From assembly GCA_046259385.1 (NCBI GenBank), contig JBJYWI010000128.1:1-28558 (forward strand): a stretch of 28,558 bases of DNA, read 5' to 3'. The DNA is from CAVWDI01 sp046259385 (GTDB lineage: Bacteria > Chloroflexota > Anaerolineae > Anaerolineales > UBA4823). This document shows positions 15,562 to 22,989 of the stretch, in pieces. The notes under the pieces were generated by a model. It saw only the letters and a list, made by a program, of their open reading frames with translations. It made no database searches and was not told the origin of the DNA. Positions within the stretch are counted from its first letter, which is position 1. Each line of letters starts with the position of its first letter. Both the position numbers and the translations under genes were made by a program.

Positions 15562-16305
15562 ATGGCACATTACAAATCTATTGTAGCGTACGACGGTACA
15601 GATTTTTACGGATTTCAACGGCAATCCGAAGAATCAAATCTGCGGACAGTTCAGTCAGAAATCGAAACCCGGTTGAAGCAGCTCGGTTGGACTGAAAAAT
15701 CCATTTTAGCGGCCGGTAGAACGGACACCGGGGTACATGCCTCTGGGCAGGTGATTTCGTTTAACCTTGCCTGGAGACATACAGAAAAAGAATTGGCAGC
15801 AGCCCTCAACGCCGGAATGCCCGATGCAATTGCGATAAAGTCAATTGAAGAAATTGATAGGCATTTTCATCCGAGGTTTGATGCTGTTTCGAGGCGGTAC
15901 ATTTATCGCATTTACATTCAGCCCATTCGTGATCCATTGCAAGATCGTTTTGCCTGGAGAGTATGGCCTGAAGTTGATGAAGACCGGATGAATGAGGCAG
16001 CCAGAATCTTGGTTGGGAACCATAATTTTAGAAAATTTGGTAGCCCCACAAAGACTGGCGGTTCAACTGAACGTAATGTTATTCAATCCGAATGGCGAAG
16101 GAATGCTGAAAGTCTGGTATACGAAGTTAAAGCAAACGCATTTTTATATCACATGGTCAGGCGGACGGTGAAACTGCTCGTCGCAGTTGGTCATAGTAGG
16201 TTAAATGTAAAGAATATTAGAGAAATGTTGGACTTTGAAGATGATAAAGGTCCTCAAGGAATTGCTCCACCAAACGGTTTAATTCTCGAAGAAGTAATAT
16301 ATTGA
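15562..16305 (+). CDS. truA: tRNA pseudouridine synthase A (positions 38-40)
   Basis: TruA turns uridines 38, 39 and 40 of tRNA anticodon stems into pseudouridine. From ATG 15562 the product has 247 residues. The catalytic aspartate is D55 in AAGRTDTGVHASGQV, and later RRYIYRIYIQP and FLYHMVRRTVKLLVAVG match the family. A TTG at 15550 is in frame but has no better support. No strong ribosome site precedes the ATG, which fits translational coupling to the tiny frame after rplQ. Its place between rplQ and rplM is common. Confidence 0.95.
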   Translation: MAHYKSIVAYDGTDFYGFQRQSEESNLRTVQSEIETRLKQLGWTEKSILAAGRTDTGVHASGQVISFNLAWRHTEKELAAALNAGMPDAIAIKSIEEIDRHFHPRFDAVSRRYIYRIYIQPIRDPLQDRFAWRVWPEVDEDRMNEAARILVGNHNFRKFGSPTKTGGSTERNVIQSEWRRNAESLVYEVKANAFLYHMVRRTVKLLVAVGHSRLNVKNIREMLDFEDDKGPQGIAPPNGLILEEVIY

Positions 16306-16352
16306 TTGGTATACACAAATTCTTTTTATCAATAAATTTGCGGAAGAGATTA

Positions 16353-16381
16353 TTGAAAAATTGATGGAAAATAAATTTAGT
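16353..16381 (+). promoter_or_regulatory. Weak candidate promoter before rplM
   Basis: TTGAAA (16353-16358, five of six to the -35 consensus) and TTTAGT (16376-16381, four of six to the -10) are 17 bases apart in the 95-bp gap after truA. Transcription would start near 16388, only about 13 bases before the rplM ATG but still including GGAG at 16394-16397. The AT-rich setting makes chance matches likely. Confidence 0.25.
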
Positions 16382-16400
16382 TGGCATCAAAATGGAGTAA

Positions 16401-16847
16401 ATGCGCGTGTATAAGACATACTATCCTAAGGCAGAGGAAATCTCCCACGAATGGGTTCTGGTTGATGCGAATGGCCAAAACTTGGGGCGGCTTGCATCAG
16501 AAATAACCAGGATTTTATTGGGAAAACACAAACCAACCTTTACCCCAGGGGTTGATACTGGTGATTTTGTGGTAGTCATAAACTGCGAGAGAATATTGGT
16601 TACCGGGAATAAGTTGGAAGAGAAGATGTATTATCGTCACTCACTATACCCTGGGGGTTTAAAGGAGATTACCCTGCGTGATCAATTGTTGAAGAACCCT
16701 GACCGAGTGATCAGGAGTGCAGTTTGGGGAATGCTACCCAAAAATAAATTGAGTCGGAAACTTATCCGCAAGCTAAAAATTTACGCTGGCCCCGATCACC
16801 CACACAGTGCTCAAAAACCAAAGCAGATTCATCTGGATAAGGAGTAA
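16401..16847 (+). CDS. rplM: 50S ribosomal protein L13
   Basis: The 148-residue L13 contains WVLVDANGQNLGRLASEITR, KPTFTPGVDTGDFVVVINCE and the later RVIRSAVWGMLPKNKLSRKL, all conserved. L13 is an early 50S assembly protein that binds 23S rRNA; in E. coli it represses its own operon with rpsI. GGAG six bases upstream supports the start. It pairs with rpsI three bases later, as in most bacteria. Confidence 0.98.
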   Translation: MRVYKTYYPKAEEISHEWVLVDANGQNLGRLASEITRILLGKHKPTFTPGVDTGDFVVVINCERILVTGNKLEEKMYYRHSLYPGGLKEITLRDQLLKNPDRVIRSAVWGMLPKNKLSRKLIRKLKIYAGPDHPHSAQKPKQIHLDKE

Positions 16848-16850
16848 TAT

Positions 16851-17246
16851 ATGGCAGTTCAGTATTATGAGGGAATTGGCAGAAGGAAGGCTTGTACCGC
16901 CCGGGTTCGATTGATGACAGGTTCTGGCCAATTTGTAGTCAATGGAAAATCCATGGAGGAATATTTCACTCGACTGGGCGATCTGGAAGGGATCATTAAA
17001 CCTTTGGAGGTTACTGGTGAAAATCCAAAATCACTGGATATATCAGTGATTGCTAAAGGTGGTGGGGTTACTGGTCAATCTGATGCTGTCCAGTTGGGAA
17101 TTGCCCGGGCACTTGTGAATATGAATCCGGACTATAAGCCTGCTCTTCGTGAAAGCGGTTTACTGACACGCGATTCACGGGTGAAGGAAAGAAAAAAGCC
17201 TGGATTGAAACGCGCTCGCAAAGCCCCAACTTATACAAAGCGTTAA
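16851..17246 (+). CDS. rpsI: 30S ribosomal protein S9
   Basis: The 131-residue S9 begins with YYEGIGRRKACTARVRLM, has GGGVTGQSDAVQLGIARAL, and ends in the basic tail KKPGLKRARKAPTYTKR. The final arginine contacts the P-site tRNA anticodon loop in the family. AAGGAGTAAT before the ATG is a strong ribosome site. It is the last ribosomal protein gene of the plus-strand run. Confidence 0.98.
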   Translation: MAVQYYEGIGRRKACTARVRLMTGSGQFVVNGKSMEEYFTRLGDLEGIIKPLEVTGENPKSLDISVIAKGGGVTGQSDAVQLGIARALVNMNPDYKPALRESGLLTRDSRVKERKKPGLKRARKAPTYTKR

Positions 17247-17342
17247 TAAGAGTTCGAAGAAAAATCGCGTGGATTCTGACGGTAGTTTTAGCATATACTG
17301 CTGTTGGATGATACGCTTTTTTCTTTTAAACTACTGCATGAA

Positions 17343-18799
17343 ATGATAGATAAATCTTCCCCAAGTATAACGATTTTAGGGCTAGGACCTGGAGATCCAG
17401 GTCTCTTAACCCGAGAAGCCTGGGAGGTATTAAACAATTCAGGGGATATTTACGTGCGAACAAAAAAACACCCTGTTATCGATAGTTTTCCAGATCAACT
17501 TGAGGTAAATTCGTTTGATCGTTTTTACGATGTTGCTGATACATACGACGAAGTTTATCAAAAGATTGTAGATAAGATTTTGGAATTAGCATATCGGTCT
17601 GGCGGGGTGGTTTATGCTGTACCCGGACATCCTTTTATCGCTGAAGCAACCACAATCGAAATTGCCAGGCGCGCAAAAAAAATGAATATCCCAATAAAAA
17701 TTGTCAATGGATTGAGTTTTATTGACTCTGTATTCGGTATTTTAGAAATTGACCCTTTACCAAAAACAGCAATTATTGATTCGCTCGAACTCCTTTCAAA
17801 ACATACTCCTACTTTTTCTCCAAACATGGGAGCAATTATTGTTCAGATTCATTCAAAAGTTGTAGCCTCGGATGTTAAACTTACACTTCTGGCGAACTAC
17901 CCTGATGAACACCTGGTTAAATTGATCCATTCTGCTGGAATGTCGTGCGCACTGGTGGAAAACCTTAGATTATTTGAAATTGACCGGAGCCCGAACATTG
18001 ATCTAATGACGACATTATATGTGCCGCCAATGGATGACAAATATTCATTCGAAGAGTTTGTTGAAGTAATTGCACGATTGAGAGCCCCTGATGGATGTCC
18101 ATGGGATAAAAAGCAGACCCATAAAAGCCTCCGTCCTTATCTCCTCGAAGAGACTTATGAAGTACTGGCGTCTATTGATAGTGAGAATTCGGAAGGCATG
18201 TGCGAAGAATTCGGTGATTTGTTACTGCAAATAATCCTGCATGCTCAAATAGCTTTCGAGGCAGGAGAATTTTCAATCAGGGATGTTCTGTATGGCATCA
18301 ATAACAAAATTGTGGATCGCCATCCTCATGTTTTCGCAGGACTGGAAAATTTGGATGAACAAGGGGTTTTATCAAACTGGGAAAAATTAAAAGCGGTTGA
18401 ACGGGGTGAAAATGGGGAAATTCAAACAAGCCTTCTTGATGGAGTAGCAACAGCGCTTCCCGCATTGGTCCAGGCTGACCAGTACCAGAAACGAGCAGCC
18501 CGCGTTGGGTTTGATTGGGCAGATATTGGAGGTGTATTGGAAAAATTAAAGGAGGAGATCCGGGAAGTGATAACCGAGCAAGATCAACAAAACCGGTCGA
18601 AAGAAGTGGGAGATTTGCTATTTGCGGTTGTGAATCTCGCTCGATGGTATGACATTGATCCTGAAAGTGCACTTCGGGAATCTAACAGGCGGTTCAGAGA
18701 TCGGTTTTTCTACATAGAAAAATCCGCCAGATTGAACGGAAAAATGATTGATGAATTGTCATTGGACGATATGGAGGCGTTGTGGCAGGAGGCGAAACA
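17343..18799 (+). CDS. mazG: Tetrapyrrole-methylase / MazG nucleotide pyrophosphohydrolase fusion (cut by gap)
   Basis: The N-terminal part (about residues 9-225) is a tetrapyrrole methylase-like domain with ILGLGPGDPGLLTREAWEVL and VYAVPGHPFIAEATT. The rest holds two MazG all-alpha domains: the first with PDGCPWDKKQTHKSLRPYLL, EETYE and EEFGDLL metal-binding acids, the second with KLKEEIREV and EVGDLLFA. The layout is that of YabN-type proteins, which hydrolyse NTPs to NMP and pyrophosphate, often to clear damaged nucleotides. The 100-N gap starts just after ALWQEAK, where MazG proteins normally have only a few residues left. ATG 17343 is preferred; the frame is open to TTG 17304. Confidence 0.88.
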
Positions 18800-18899
18800 N
18801 NNNNNNNNNNNNNNNNNNNNNNNNNNNNNNNNNNNNNNNNNNNNNNNNNNNNNNNNNNNNNNNNNNNNNNNNNNNNNNNNNNNNNNNNNNNNNNNNNNN
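18800..18899. other. Assembly gap of exactly 100 N
   Basis: There are exactly one hundred undetermined bases, the conventional filler for a scaffold gap of unknown size. The true distance and any genes inside are unknown. The frame that stays open across it has no meaning, since the filler length is arbitrary. Confidence 0.98.
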
Positions 18900-19216
18900 A
18901 ATCCACTGCGAATTGCCCAAAGCAAGAGACCTGACAGAAAAATCCCTCCACCCGACAGTCTCATAAATGATGCGATATCCCAATATGCCAACACACTCAT
19001 TTCTTCGATTTCTGAAATCTGAAACTAAGCCATAGTCAATGGAGCATGATGCTGCATGCTATTCCAAAAGAAATGAAGATAATTGCGTTTGTCAGAAGTA
19101 ATCTTTGAAATGTCACAAATATCCTTCCTTTTTTTGATGGTTGGTTGTTAATTTATCATACGAAAGTATGTTGGATTTATATCTCAGTTACCTCGGACAG
19201 TAAAGGAACTCTTTAA
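18900..19216. other. Post-gap stretch with no recognisable gene
   Basis: Between the gap and the MBL gene I see no supported gene. On the plus strand 18900-19022 stays open in one frame with a tail reading DAISQYANTLISSISEI that is not MazG-like. On the minus strand an open frame from 19000 contains a hydrophobic stretch (GGGIFLSGLLLWAI) that could be a signal or membrane segment of a gene running into the gap. Neither is recognisable. A small hairpin CATAC-GAAA-GTATG lies at 19157-19170 with no T-run. Confidence 0.5.
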
Positions 19217-19882
19217 GTGAATTCAAGCGATTATTCAAAAGAAAGAAAATTACTCATTAATTCTTATATTGTCGGTCCGGTTCAGTCAAACGCATATTTA
19301 GCTGCGGATGTGAAGTCGGGCACTGCAGTAGTCATTGACCCGGGATGGGACGGTGAACTTATACTATCGGAAGCGGAAAAATTAGGCGTGACCATAAAAG
19401 AAGTCTGGTTGACCCACGCCCATTTTGATCACATTGGAGGGTTAGCAGCGCTGGCAAAAGGAATTTCACCAGCTCCGAAAATTGCTTTACACCCGGATGA
19501 TCTGGAATTATACAGCTTTCTGGGTGGAGCACCGCTGTTTGGGATGAAAATTGATCCCCCTCCAATACCAGACATCTCACTAAGCCATGGTAAGACCCTA
19601 AACCTGGGAGAGTTTAATTTTGAAGTCAGGTACACTCCTGGTCATACGAAAGGACATGTTGTGTTCTACTGCGAAACTGAGGCAGTTGCATTTGTAGGAG
19701 ATGTGATTTTCAGGGGTAGTATCGGAAGGACTGATTTGCCTGGAGGGGATTATTCGACATTAATTGAAAGTATAAATACCCAGATTCTACCAATGCCTGA
19801 TCATACACGTTTGTTAACTGGTCATGGACCGGAAACCAATGTGGGATATGAACGAGTTAATAACCCATTTCTGGTGAAATAA
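19217..19882 (+). CDS. MBL-fold metallo-hydrolase, GloC/YcbL (glyoxalase II) type
   Basis: The 221-residue protein has the metallo-beta-lactamase-fold motif HAHFDH (H67, H69, D71, H72) plus H143 (TPGHTKGH), D162 (FVGDV) and H203 (TGHGPET), a complete two-metal site. The FRGSIGRTDLPGGDY segment and short length fit the YcbL/GloC group, which splits S-lactoylglutathione-like thioesters. The true substrate is unknown, because many of these enzymes act on other thioesters. The GTG start is supported by AAAGGAAC about nine bases upstream. The gene converges on rny with only four bases between the stops. Confidence 0.88.
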   Translation: MNSSDYSKERKLLINSYIVGPVQSNAYLAADVKSGTAVVIDPGWDGELILSEAEKLGVTIKEVWLTHAHFDHIGGLAALAKGISPAPKIALHPDDLELYSFLGGAPLFGMKIDPPPIPDISLSHGKTLNLGEFNFEVRYTPGHTKGHVVFYCETEAVAFVGDVIFRGSIGRTDLPGGDYSTLIESINTQILPMPDHTRLLTGHGPETNVGYERVNNPFLVK

Positions 19883-19893
19883 CCAGTTATTTT
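19871..19893 (+). terminator. Weak terminator-like hairpin between convergent genes
   Basis: CTGGT (19871-19875) pairs with ACCAG (19882-19886) around a six-base loop, and TTATTTT follows on the plus strand. Both convergent stop codons lie in or next to it. The five-pair stem is short, so termination strength is doubtful; in the minus direction there is no T-run. Confidence 0.3.
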
Positions 19894-21428
19894 GCGAAAT
19901 CTATAGCCCTGGTCTCGCGGATCACTATGACCTTTATCTGACCGGGATACTGCATTGTGTCTTCAATGCTTTTAGCAATATCACGCGCCATGCGGATTGC
20001 TTCGAGATCGTCAATATCCTCTGGACGCACAAAAATCCTAACCTCGCGTCCTGCTTGAAGTGCATAGCTCTGAATTACACCCTTTTGTGCATTGGCGATT
20101 TCTTCAAGCGAGCGAATTCGCTTGAGGTATTGCTCGAGACTTTCGCGCCGTGCTCCCGGCCTCGCGCCAGAAATTGCATCCGCAGCTTCAACAATAGCTG
20201 CTTCAATAGATTCCTGTTCAACTTCGTGATGGTGAGATGCGATCGCATTTGTGATTTTATCTGAAAGTCCGTATCGTTTGACCAATTCTGCGCCTAATTG
20301 CGCGTGTGTACCCTCAACATTAAAATCAATAGCTTTGCCCAAATCATGAAGCAATCCTGCTGTTCTTGCTGTCTCAACATCTGCGCCAAGTTCGGAAGCG
20401 ATGGCAGCAGCCAGTTTAGACGACTCAACTGCGTGGGCAAGCTGATTTTGTCCATATGAAGTTCTGAATTTCAATCTCCCTAGAGTTTTAACAAGTTCGG
20501 GATGTAGGGTCGGTATACCGGCTTCGTATACAGCTTGTTCTCCGGCTTCGATGATTGCTCGGTCAACTTCCTTTTCTTCCTTTTTGACTACTTTCTCAAT
20601 GTGAGCGGGATGGATGCGGCCATCCTGGATCAATCTGGTTAATGAGCGTTTTGCAACTTCTCGCCGAATTGGGTCAAAGGAGGATATGGTGACTGCTTCA
20701 GGGGTGTCATCGACAATTACATCAACTCCTGCAGCCTGTTCAAAGGCATGGATATTCCTGCCGTTTCTTCCGATAATCCGTCCTTTCATTTCATCGGATG
20801 GAATTTCAACCACAGATGTTGTAATTTCCGATACGTGTTCAGACGCAACTCTTTGCATGGCAGTAGTTATGATTTTACGAGCACGGATTTCTCCTTCTTC
20901 TTTTGCCTGCAATTCTATTTGACGAATTATCCTTGCCATATCGGTGCGAGATTCTTTTTCAACGTCAGCAAGGAGCAGATCCCGGGCTTCATTTATTGTT
21001 AAATTTGAGATCCTTTGCAGTTCTTCAAGTTCTTCAGCGTGCAATTTTTCAATCTCATTTGCTCGTTTATCCAGGGCACTCTGGCGTTTGTTCAAATTGG
21101 ATTCTCGCCTTTCCAACCTTTCAACACGATTGTCCAATTCCTCACGTCTTTTTTGCAGCCGGTCCTCTTCTTTGCTTAAATCGTTCCTGCGTCGGTCCGC
21201 ATCTGATTCGGCTTTTTGAAGGACTTCCAGTGCCTGATCTCTTGCTTGGATTTCGATTGATCTTGCTTTTTCTCTGGCATCTTCTAGAGTACGCTCCGCT
21301 TTATCTTTTATTCTTAATTGCTCCCGTTCGACCTGATTTTGTTTATAAAAATATCCAATAACCATGCCGATAAAAAGAGATATTGGCAGGAGAATTAAAA
21401 TTATCCAAAATACAATATTGTTAGTCAT
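19887..21428 (-). CDS. rny: Ribonuclease Y
   Basis: This 513-residue endoribonuclease starts RNA decay at the membrane. It shows an N-terminal membrane helix (VFWIILILLPISLFIGMVIG), a long charged coiled coil (about residues 30-190), a KH domain with GRIIGRNGRNIHAFEQAAGV, and an HD domain with the catalytic GLLHDLGKAID near residue 350. All domains and the usual length are present. The ATG overlaps the recX stop by four bases, so recX and rny form one minus-strand unit. Confidence 0.97.
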   Translation of the reverse strand: MTNNIVFWIILILLPISLFIGMVIGYFYKQNQVEREQLRIKDKAERTLEDAREKARSIEIQARDQALEVLQKAESDADRRRNDLSKEEDRLQKRREELDNRVERLERRESNLNKRQSALDKRANEIEKLHAEELEELQRISNLTINEARDLLLADVEKESRTDMARIIRQIELQAKEEGEIRARKIITTAMQRVASEHVSEITTSVVEIPSDEMKGRIIGRNGRNIHAFEQAAGVDVIVDDTPEAVTISSFDPIRREVAKRSLTRLIQDGRIHPAHIEKVVKKEEKEVDRAIIEAGEQAVYEAGIPTLHPELVKTLGRLKFRTSYGQNQLAHAVESSKLAAAIASELGADVETARTAGLLHDLGKAIDFNVEGTHAQLGAELVKRYGLSDKITNAIASHHHEVEQESIEAAIVEAADAISGARPGARRESLEQYLKRIRSLEEIANAQKGVIQSYALQAGREVRIFVRPEDIDDLEAIRMARDIAKSIEDTMQYPGQIKVIVIRETRAIDFAK

Positions 21429-22081
21429 AATTTTTCTTTTTCCTCTATTGGGCGGTTCTCAGCTAGAATTTCATCCCAAACCTTCTTAACAGTTAGTGTG
21501 GATAATTCGTAGCTGAAACCTCTTCGGGAAAGAAAACCAAACATTTTCTTCCTGAAGGAGTCCCAATTATCATGGCGGTATTTTTTTGATTGTTTTGATG
21601 CAGCTCGATAAGCCATAGCGGGCTCATCTACTTCATCCAAAAGCGCGGTGATAGTGTTGGGATTTATTCCTTTATTGTTGAGTTCGTACGCGAGCGCCCT
21701 CCGGCTTCTTGGCCGGAATGTATTTCGATTTTCAATCCAATCTTTTGCAAATTGATAATCATTTAACAGCCCTTTTTTTTCGAGCTTATTTACAGCACTT
21801 TGAATAGTCTGCTCGGGGATAGAATTTCTTTCTAATCTTCTGGTGACTTCTGATTTTGTTCGAGGTTGATAATTTATGTAATTTAGAGCGAGTTGATATG
21901 CACTTTCAATCTCATCTTGCGATAAAAGCGATTTGATTTTTTCCTCAGAGATAGATTGTCCTACCTCCAACCATGCTGCAACAATCCTGGATAGACCAAA
22001 GGCAAATTCCCCATCCAGATACACATTAATCCGGTTTGGATTTTTTCGTTGGATTTTCAGTTCTGTGATTTTGCGTTCCAT
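21425..22081 (-). CDS. recX: RecX family regulator of RecA
   Basis: I start at the ATG whose complement is 22079-22081, giving 218 residues from MERKITELKIQRKNPNRINV. An upstream in-frame TTG would add an AT-coded hydrophobic stretch that is not family-like. The RecX three-helix repeats are visible, for example ALNYINYQPRTKSEVTRRLE, KKGLLNDYQFAKDWIENR and RSRRALAYELNNKGI. RecX binds RecA filaments and limits their activity. No recA is in the window; recX is instead coupled to rny through a four-base overlap. Confidence 0.92.
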   Translation of the reverse strand: MERKITELKIQRKNPNRINVYLDGEFAFGLSRIVAAWLEVGQSISEEKIKSLLSQDEIESAYQLALNYINYQPRTKSEVTRRLERNSIPEQTIQSAVNKLEKKGLLNDYQFAKDWIENRNTFRPRSRRALAYELNNKGINPNTITALLDEVDEPAMAYRAASKQSKKYRHDNWDSFRKKMFGFLSRRGFSYELSTLTVKKVWDEILAENRPIEEKEKL

Positions 22082-22112
22082 ATTTCTAATAATTAAAATA
22101 AAAACCGTATAC

Positions 22113-22141
22113 CAAATACTGCTGGTCACGGTTGATATCAA
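22113..22141 (-). promoter_or_regulatory. Candidate promoter for recX-rny
   Basis: Read on the minus strand, TTGATA (complement of 22136-22141) is followed after 17 bases by TATTTG (complement of 22113-22118). This would start transcription roughly 25 bases before the recX ATG. The -35 matches five of six consensus bases, the -10 only four. Confidence 0.35.
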
Positions 22142-22160
22142 CTGCTATTTGAGCTTTATT
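22132..22160 (+). promoter_or_regulatory. Candidate plus-strand promoter overlapping the recX promoter
   Basis: TTGATA (22132-22137) with TTTATT (22155-22160) 17 bases later could drive plus-strand transcription from about 22167. Its -35 box shares the perfect palindrome TTGATATCAA (22132-22141) with the candidate recX -35 on the other strand. The -10 matches only four of six bases. Confidence 0.25.
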
Positions 22161-22240
22161 CGAATTTTCGGTGAATAAACCTACTCAGGAGGTTTGGCGA
22201 AATTTACCCTTCAAGATATCTGGAGGTATGCGGATTATTC

Positions 22241-22285
22241 TAATCAATCTGAACTCAAACATTGCCTGTTCGTTGATTATTTTTT
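22241..22285 (+). terminator. Terminator-like hairpin 1
   Basis: TAATCAA (22241-22247) pairs with TTGATTA (22273-22279), and inside it GAAC (22251-22254) pairs with GTTC (22268-22271). Six T follow at 22280-22285, then TATATTTT. The stem is AT-rich, so strength is uncertain. TAATC can instead pair with GATTA at 22233-22237, an alternative fold that would break the stem. Confidence 0.35.
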
Positions 22286-22293
22286 ATATTTTG

Positions 22294-22326
22294 AGTGTCC
22301 ATTAAAGGGACACTGTCAAATTTTTT
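22294..22326 (+). terminator. Terminator-like hairpin 2
   Basis: AGTGTCC (22294-22300) and GGACACT (22308-22314) form a perfect seven-pair stem with a seven-base loop. Six T occur at 22321-22326, six bases after the stem. That spacing is longer than in a strong intrinsic terminator, but the orientation is clearly plus-strand. Confidence 0.35.
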
Positions 22327-22878
22327 CCTTAAGAAATCCAGATATTAACCATCAAAAGTATTTTTATTGTGGATGAGTTATTTTCCACCGAATTTCCTTC
22401 TTTTCTTATTCTTTACTCAAATAAGAATTCTTCTCTTTAAACCATGACCGTGCTCGGAAATGTACTTACAATTCATGCACTTTAAGAAATTTATTGCACT
22501 GATAATTATTCTTAAAGGAAAGAAATTGTAAAATTATCCATTTCCGGAAGAAACTTTTTTCAGCGCATCAAGATGTAAAAGTTCTGCTCCTACTCTCAGT
22601 TAATATTCTTGTTTATTTCATCTTTGAGTTGTAAGAGTATTCCTGCTTTTTGTATGTTTATTAATCTGGGTTATTCGATAATTTCACCAATAATTATCTT
22701 TTATTATACATGATTTCCTGAAAAAAAAACAATAGAAAACCAAAAAATTTTCGTTTTAGTGAAAATGATATCAGGTAAAAAAAAGGCTAATTTTCTGAAT
22801 TGGTAGGATTTCAATCTATTAGATATCGATAGAAGTTGATAGTTTTAGAATTAATATGACCTTAAAGGTGCAAATCAC
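22327..22878. other. AT-rich intergenic region with several inverted repeats
   Basis: No credible gene is present in these 550 bases. Perfect inverted repeats include TTCTTATT 22403-22410 with AATAAGAA 22420-22427, CTTTAAGAA 22480-22488 with TTCTTAAAG 22509-22517, and ATTTTC 22747-22752 with GAAAAT 22761-22766 inside CCTGA 22717-22721 and TCAGG 22771-22775. Such stems arise easily by chance in AT-rich DNA, so no function is claimed. The region ends at the mraZ promoter. Confidence 0.55.
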
Positions 22879-22907
22879 TTGCTTTTAAAGATAAAGTGTT
22901 ATATACT
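22879..22907 (+). promoter_or_regulatory. Promoter of mraZ / dcw cluster
   Basis: TTGCTT (22879-22884) and TATACT (22902-22907) are separated by exactly 17 bases and lie just before the MraZ boxes. Transcription should start around 22914. The position, spacing and operator make this the most convincing promoter in the window. Confidence 0.7.
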
Positions 22908-22918
22908 CATACAAATAG

Positions 22919-22943
22919 TGGGAATATGTGGGAAAATGTGGGA
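22919..22943 (+). promoter_or_regulatory. MraZ operator: three TGGGA boxes
   Basis: TGGGA occurs at 22919-22923, 22929-22933 and 22939-22943, each pair split by five bases. A 10-bp period puts the boxes on one face of the helix. This is the known MraZ binding arrangement (TGGGN repeats with 5-base spacers) upstream of mraZ. Lying just after the presumed start site, it should let MraZ repress its own operon. Confidence 0.85.
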
Positions 22944-22961
22944 CGCCGGAATGACCGGCGT
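22943..22961 (+). promoter_or_regulatory. Hairpin in the mraZ leader
   Basis: ACGCCGG (22943-22949) and CCGGCGT (22955-22961) form a seven-pair stem around AATGA, and G-U or G-C pairs can extend it by three. It is GC-rich in an AT-rich setting and lies between the operator and the ribosome site. No T-run follows, so it is not a simple terminator. It may stabilise the mRNA or affect translation. Confidence 0.5.
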
Positions 22962-22989
22962 TTCGTACTTAAGAAGGATGGTAGAACTT

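Larger units (their letters stand above)
22167..22326 (+). ncRNA. Possible small structured RNA upstream of recX
   Basis: If the overlapping promoter is real, the plus-strand transcript would be about 120-160 bases long and end at one of two hairpins with T-runs. It contains a hairpin AAACCT (22177-22182) with AGGTTT (22190-22195) that hides an AGGAGG, a second GGAGGT at 22222-22227, and no protein gene of conviction. No known RNA family was recognised. This is inference from structure alone. Confidence 0.25.

Noticed and set aside
17294..17299. TATACT before the MazG gene as a promoter -10
   Set aside because: No acceptable -35 at 16-18 bases upstream, so not listed as a promoter.
19141..19172. 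Possible promoter for the MBL gene and the CATAC-GAAA-GTATG hairpin
   Set aside because: Boxes match only four of six at best, and the stem has no T-run; not enough to call either.
22228..22305. A 25-codon frame starting ATG right after GGAGGT
   Set aside because: No spacing between the ribosome site and ATG, and an AT-driven hydrophobic product; likely chance.
22194..22376. A 60-codon plus-strand reading frame opening at TTG after AGGAGG
   Set aside because: The ribosome site is only one base from the TTG, the protein resembles nothing I know, and it runs through both terminator-like hairpins.
22368..22376. TGTGGATGA, one mismatch from an inverted DnaA box
   Set aside because: It is alone; no cluster of boxes and no dnaA or other origin gene nearby, so not an origin.
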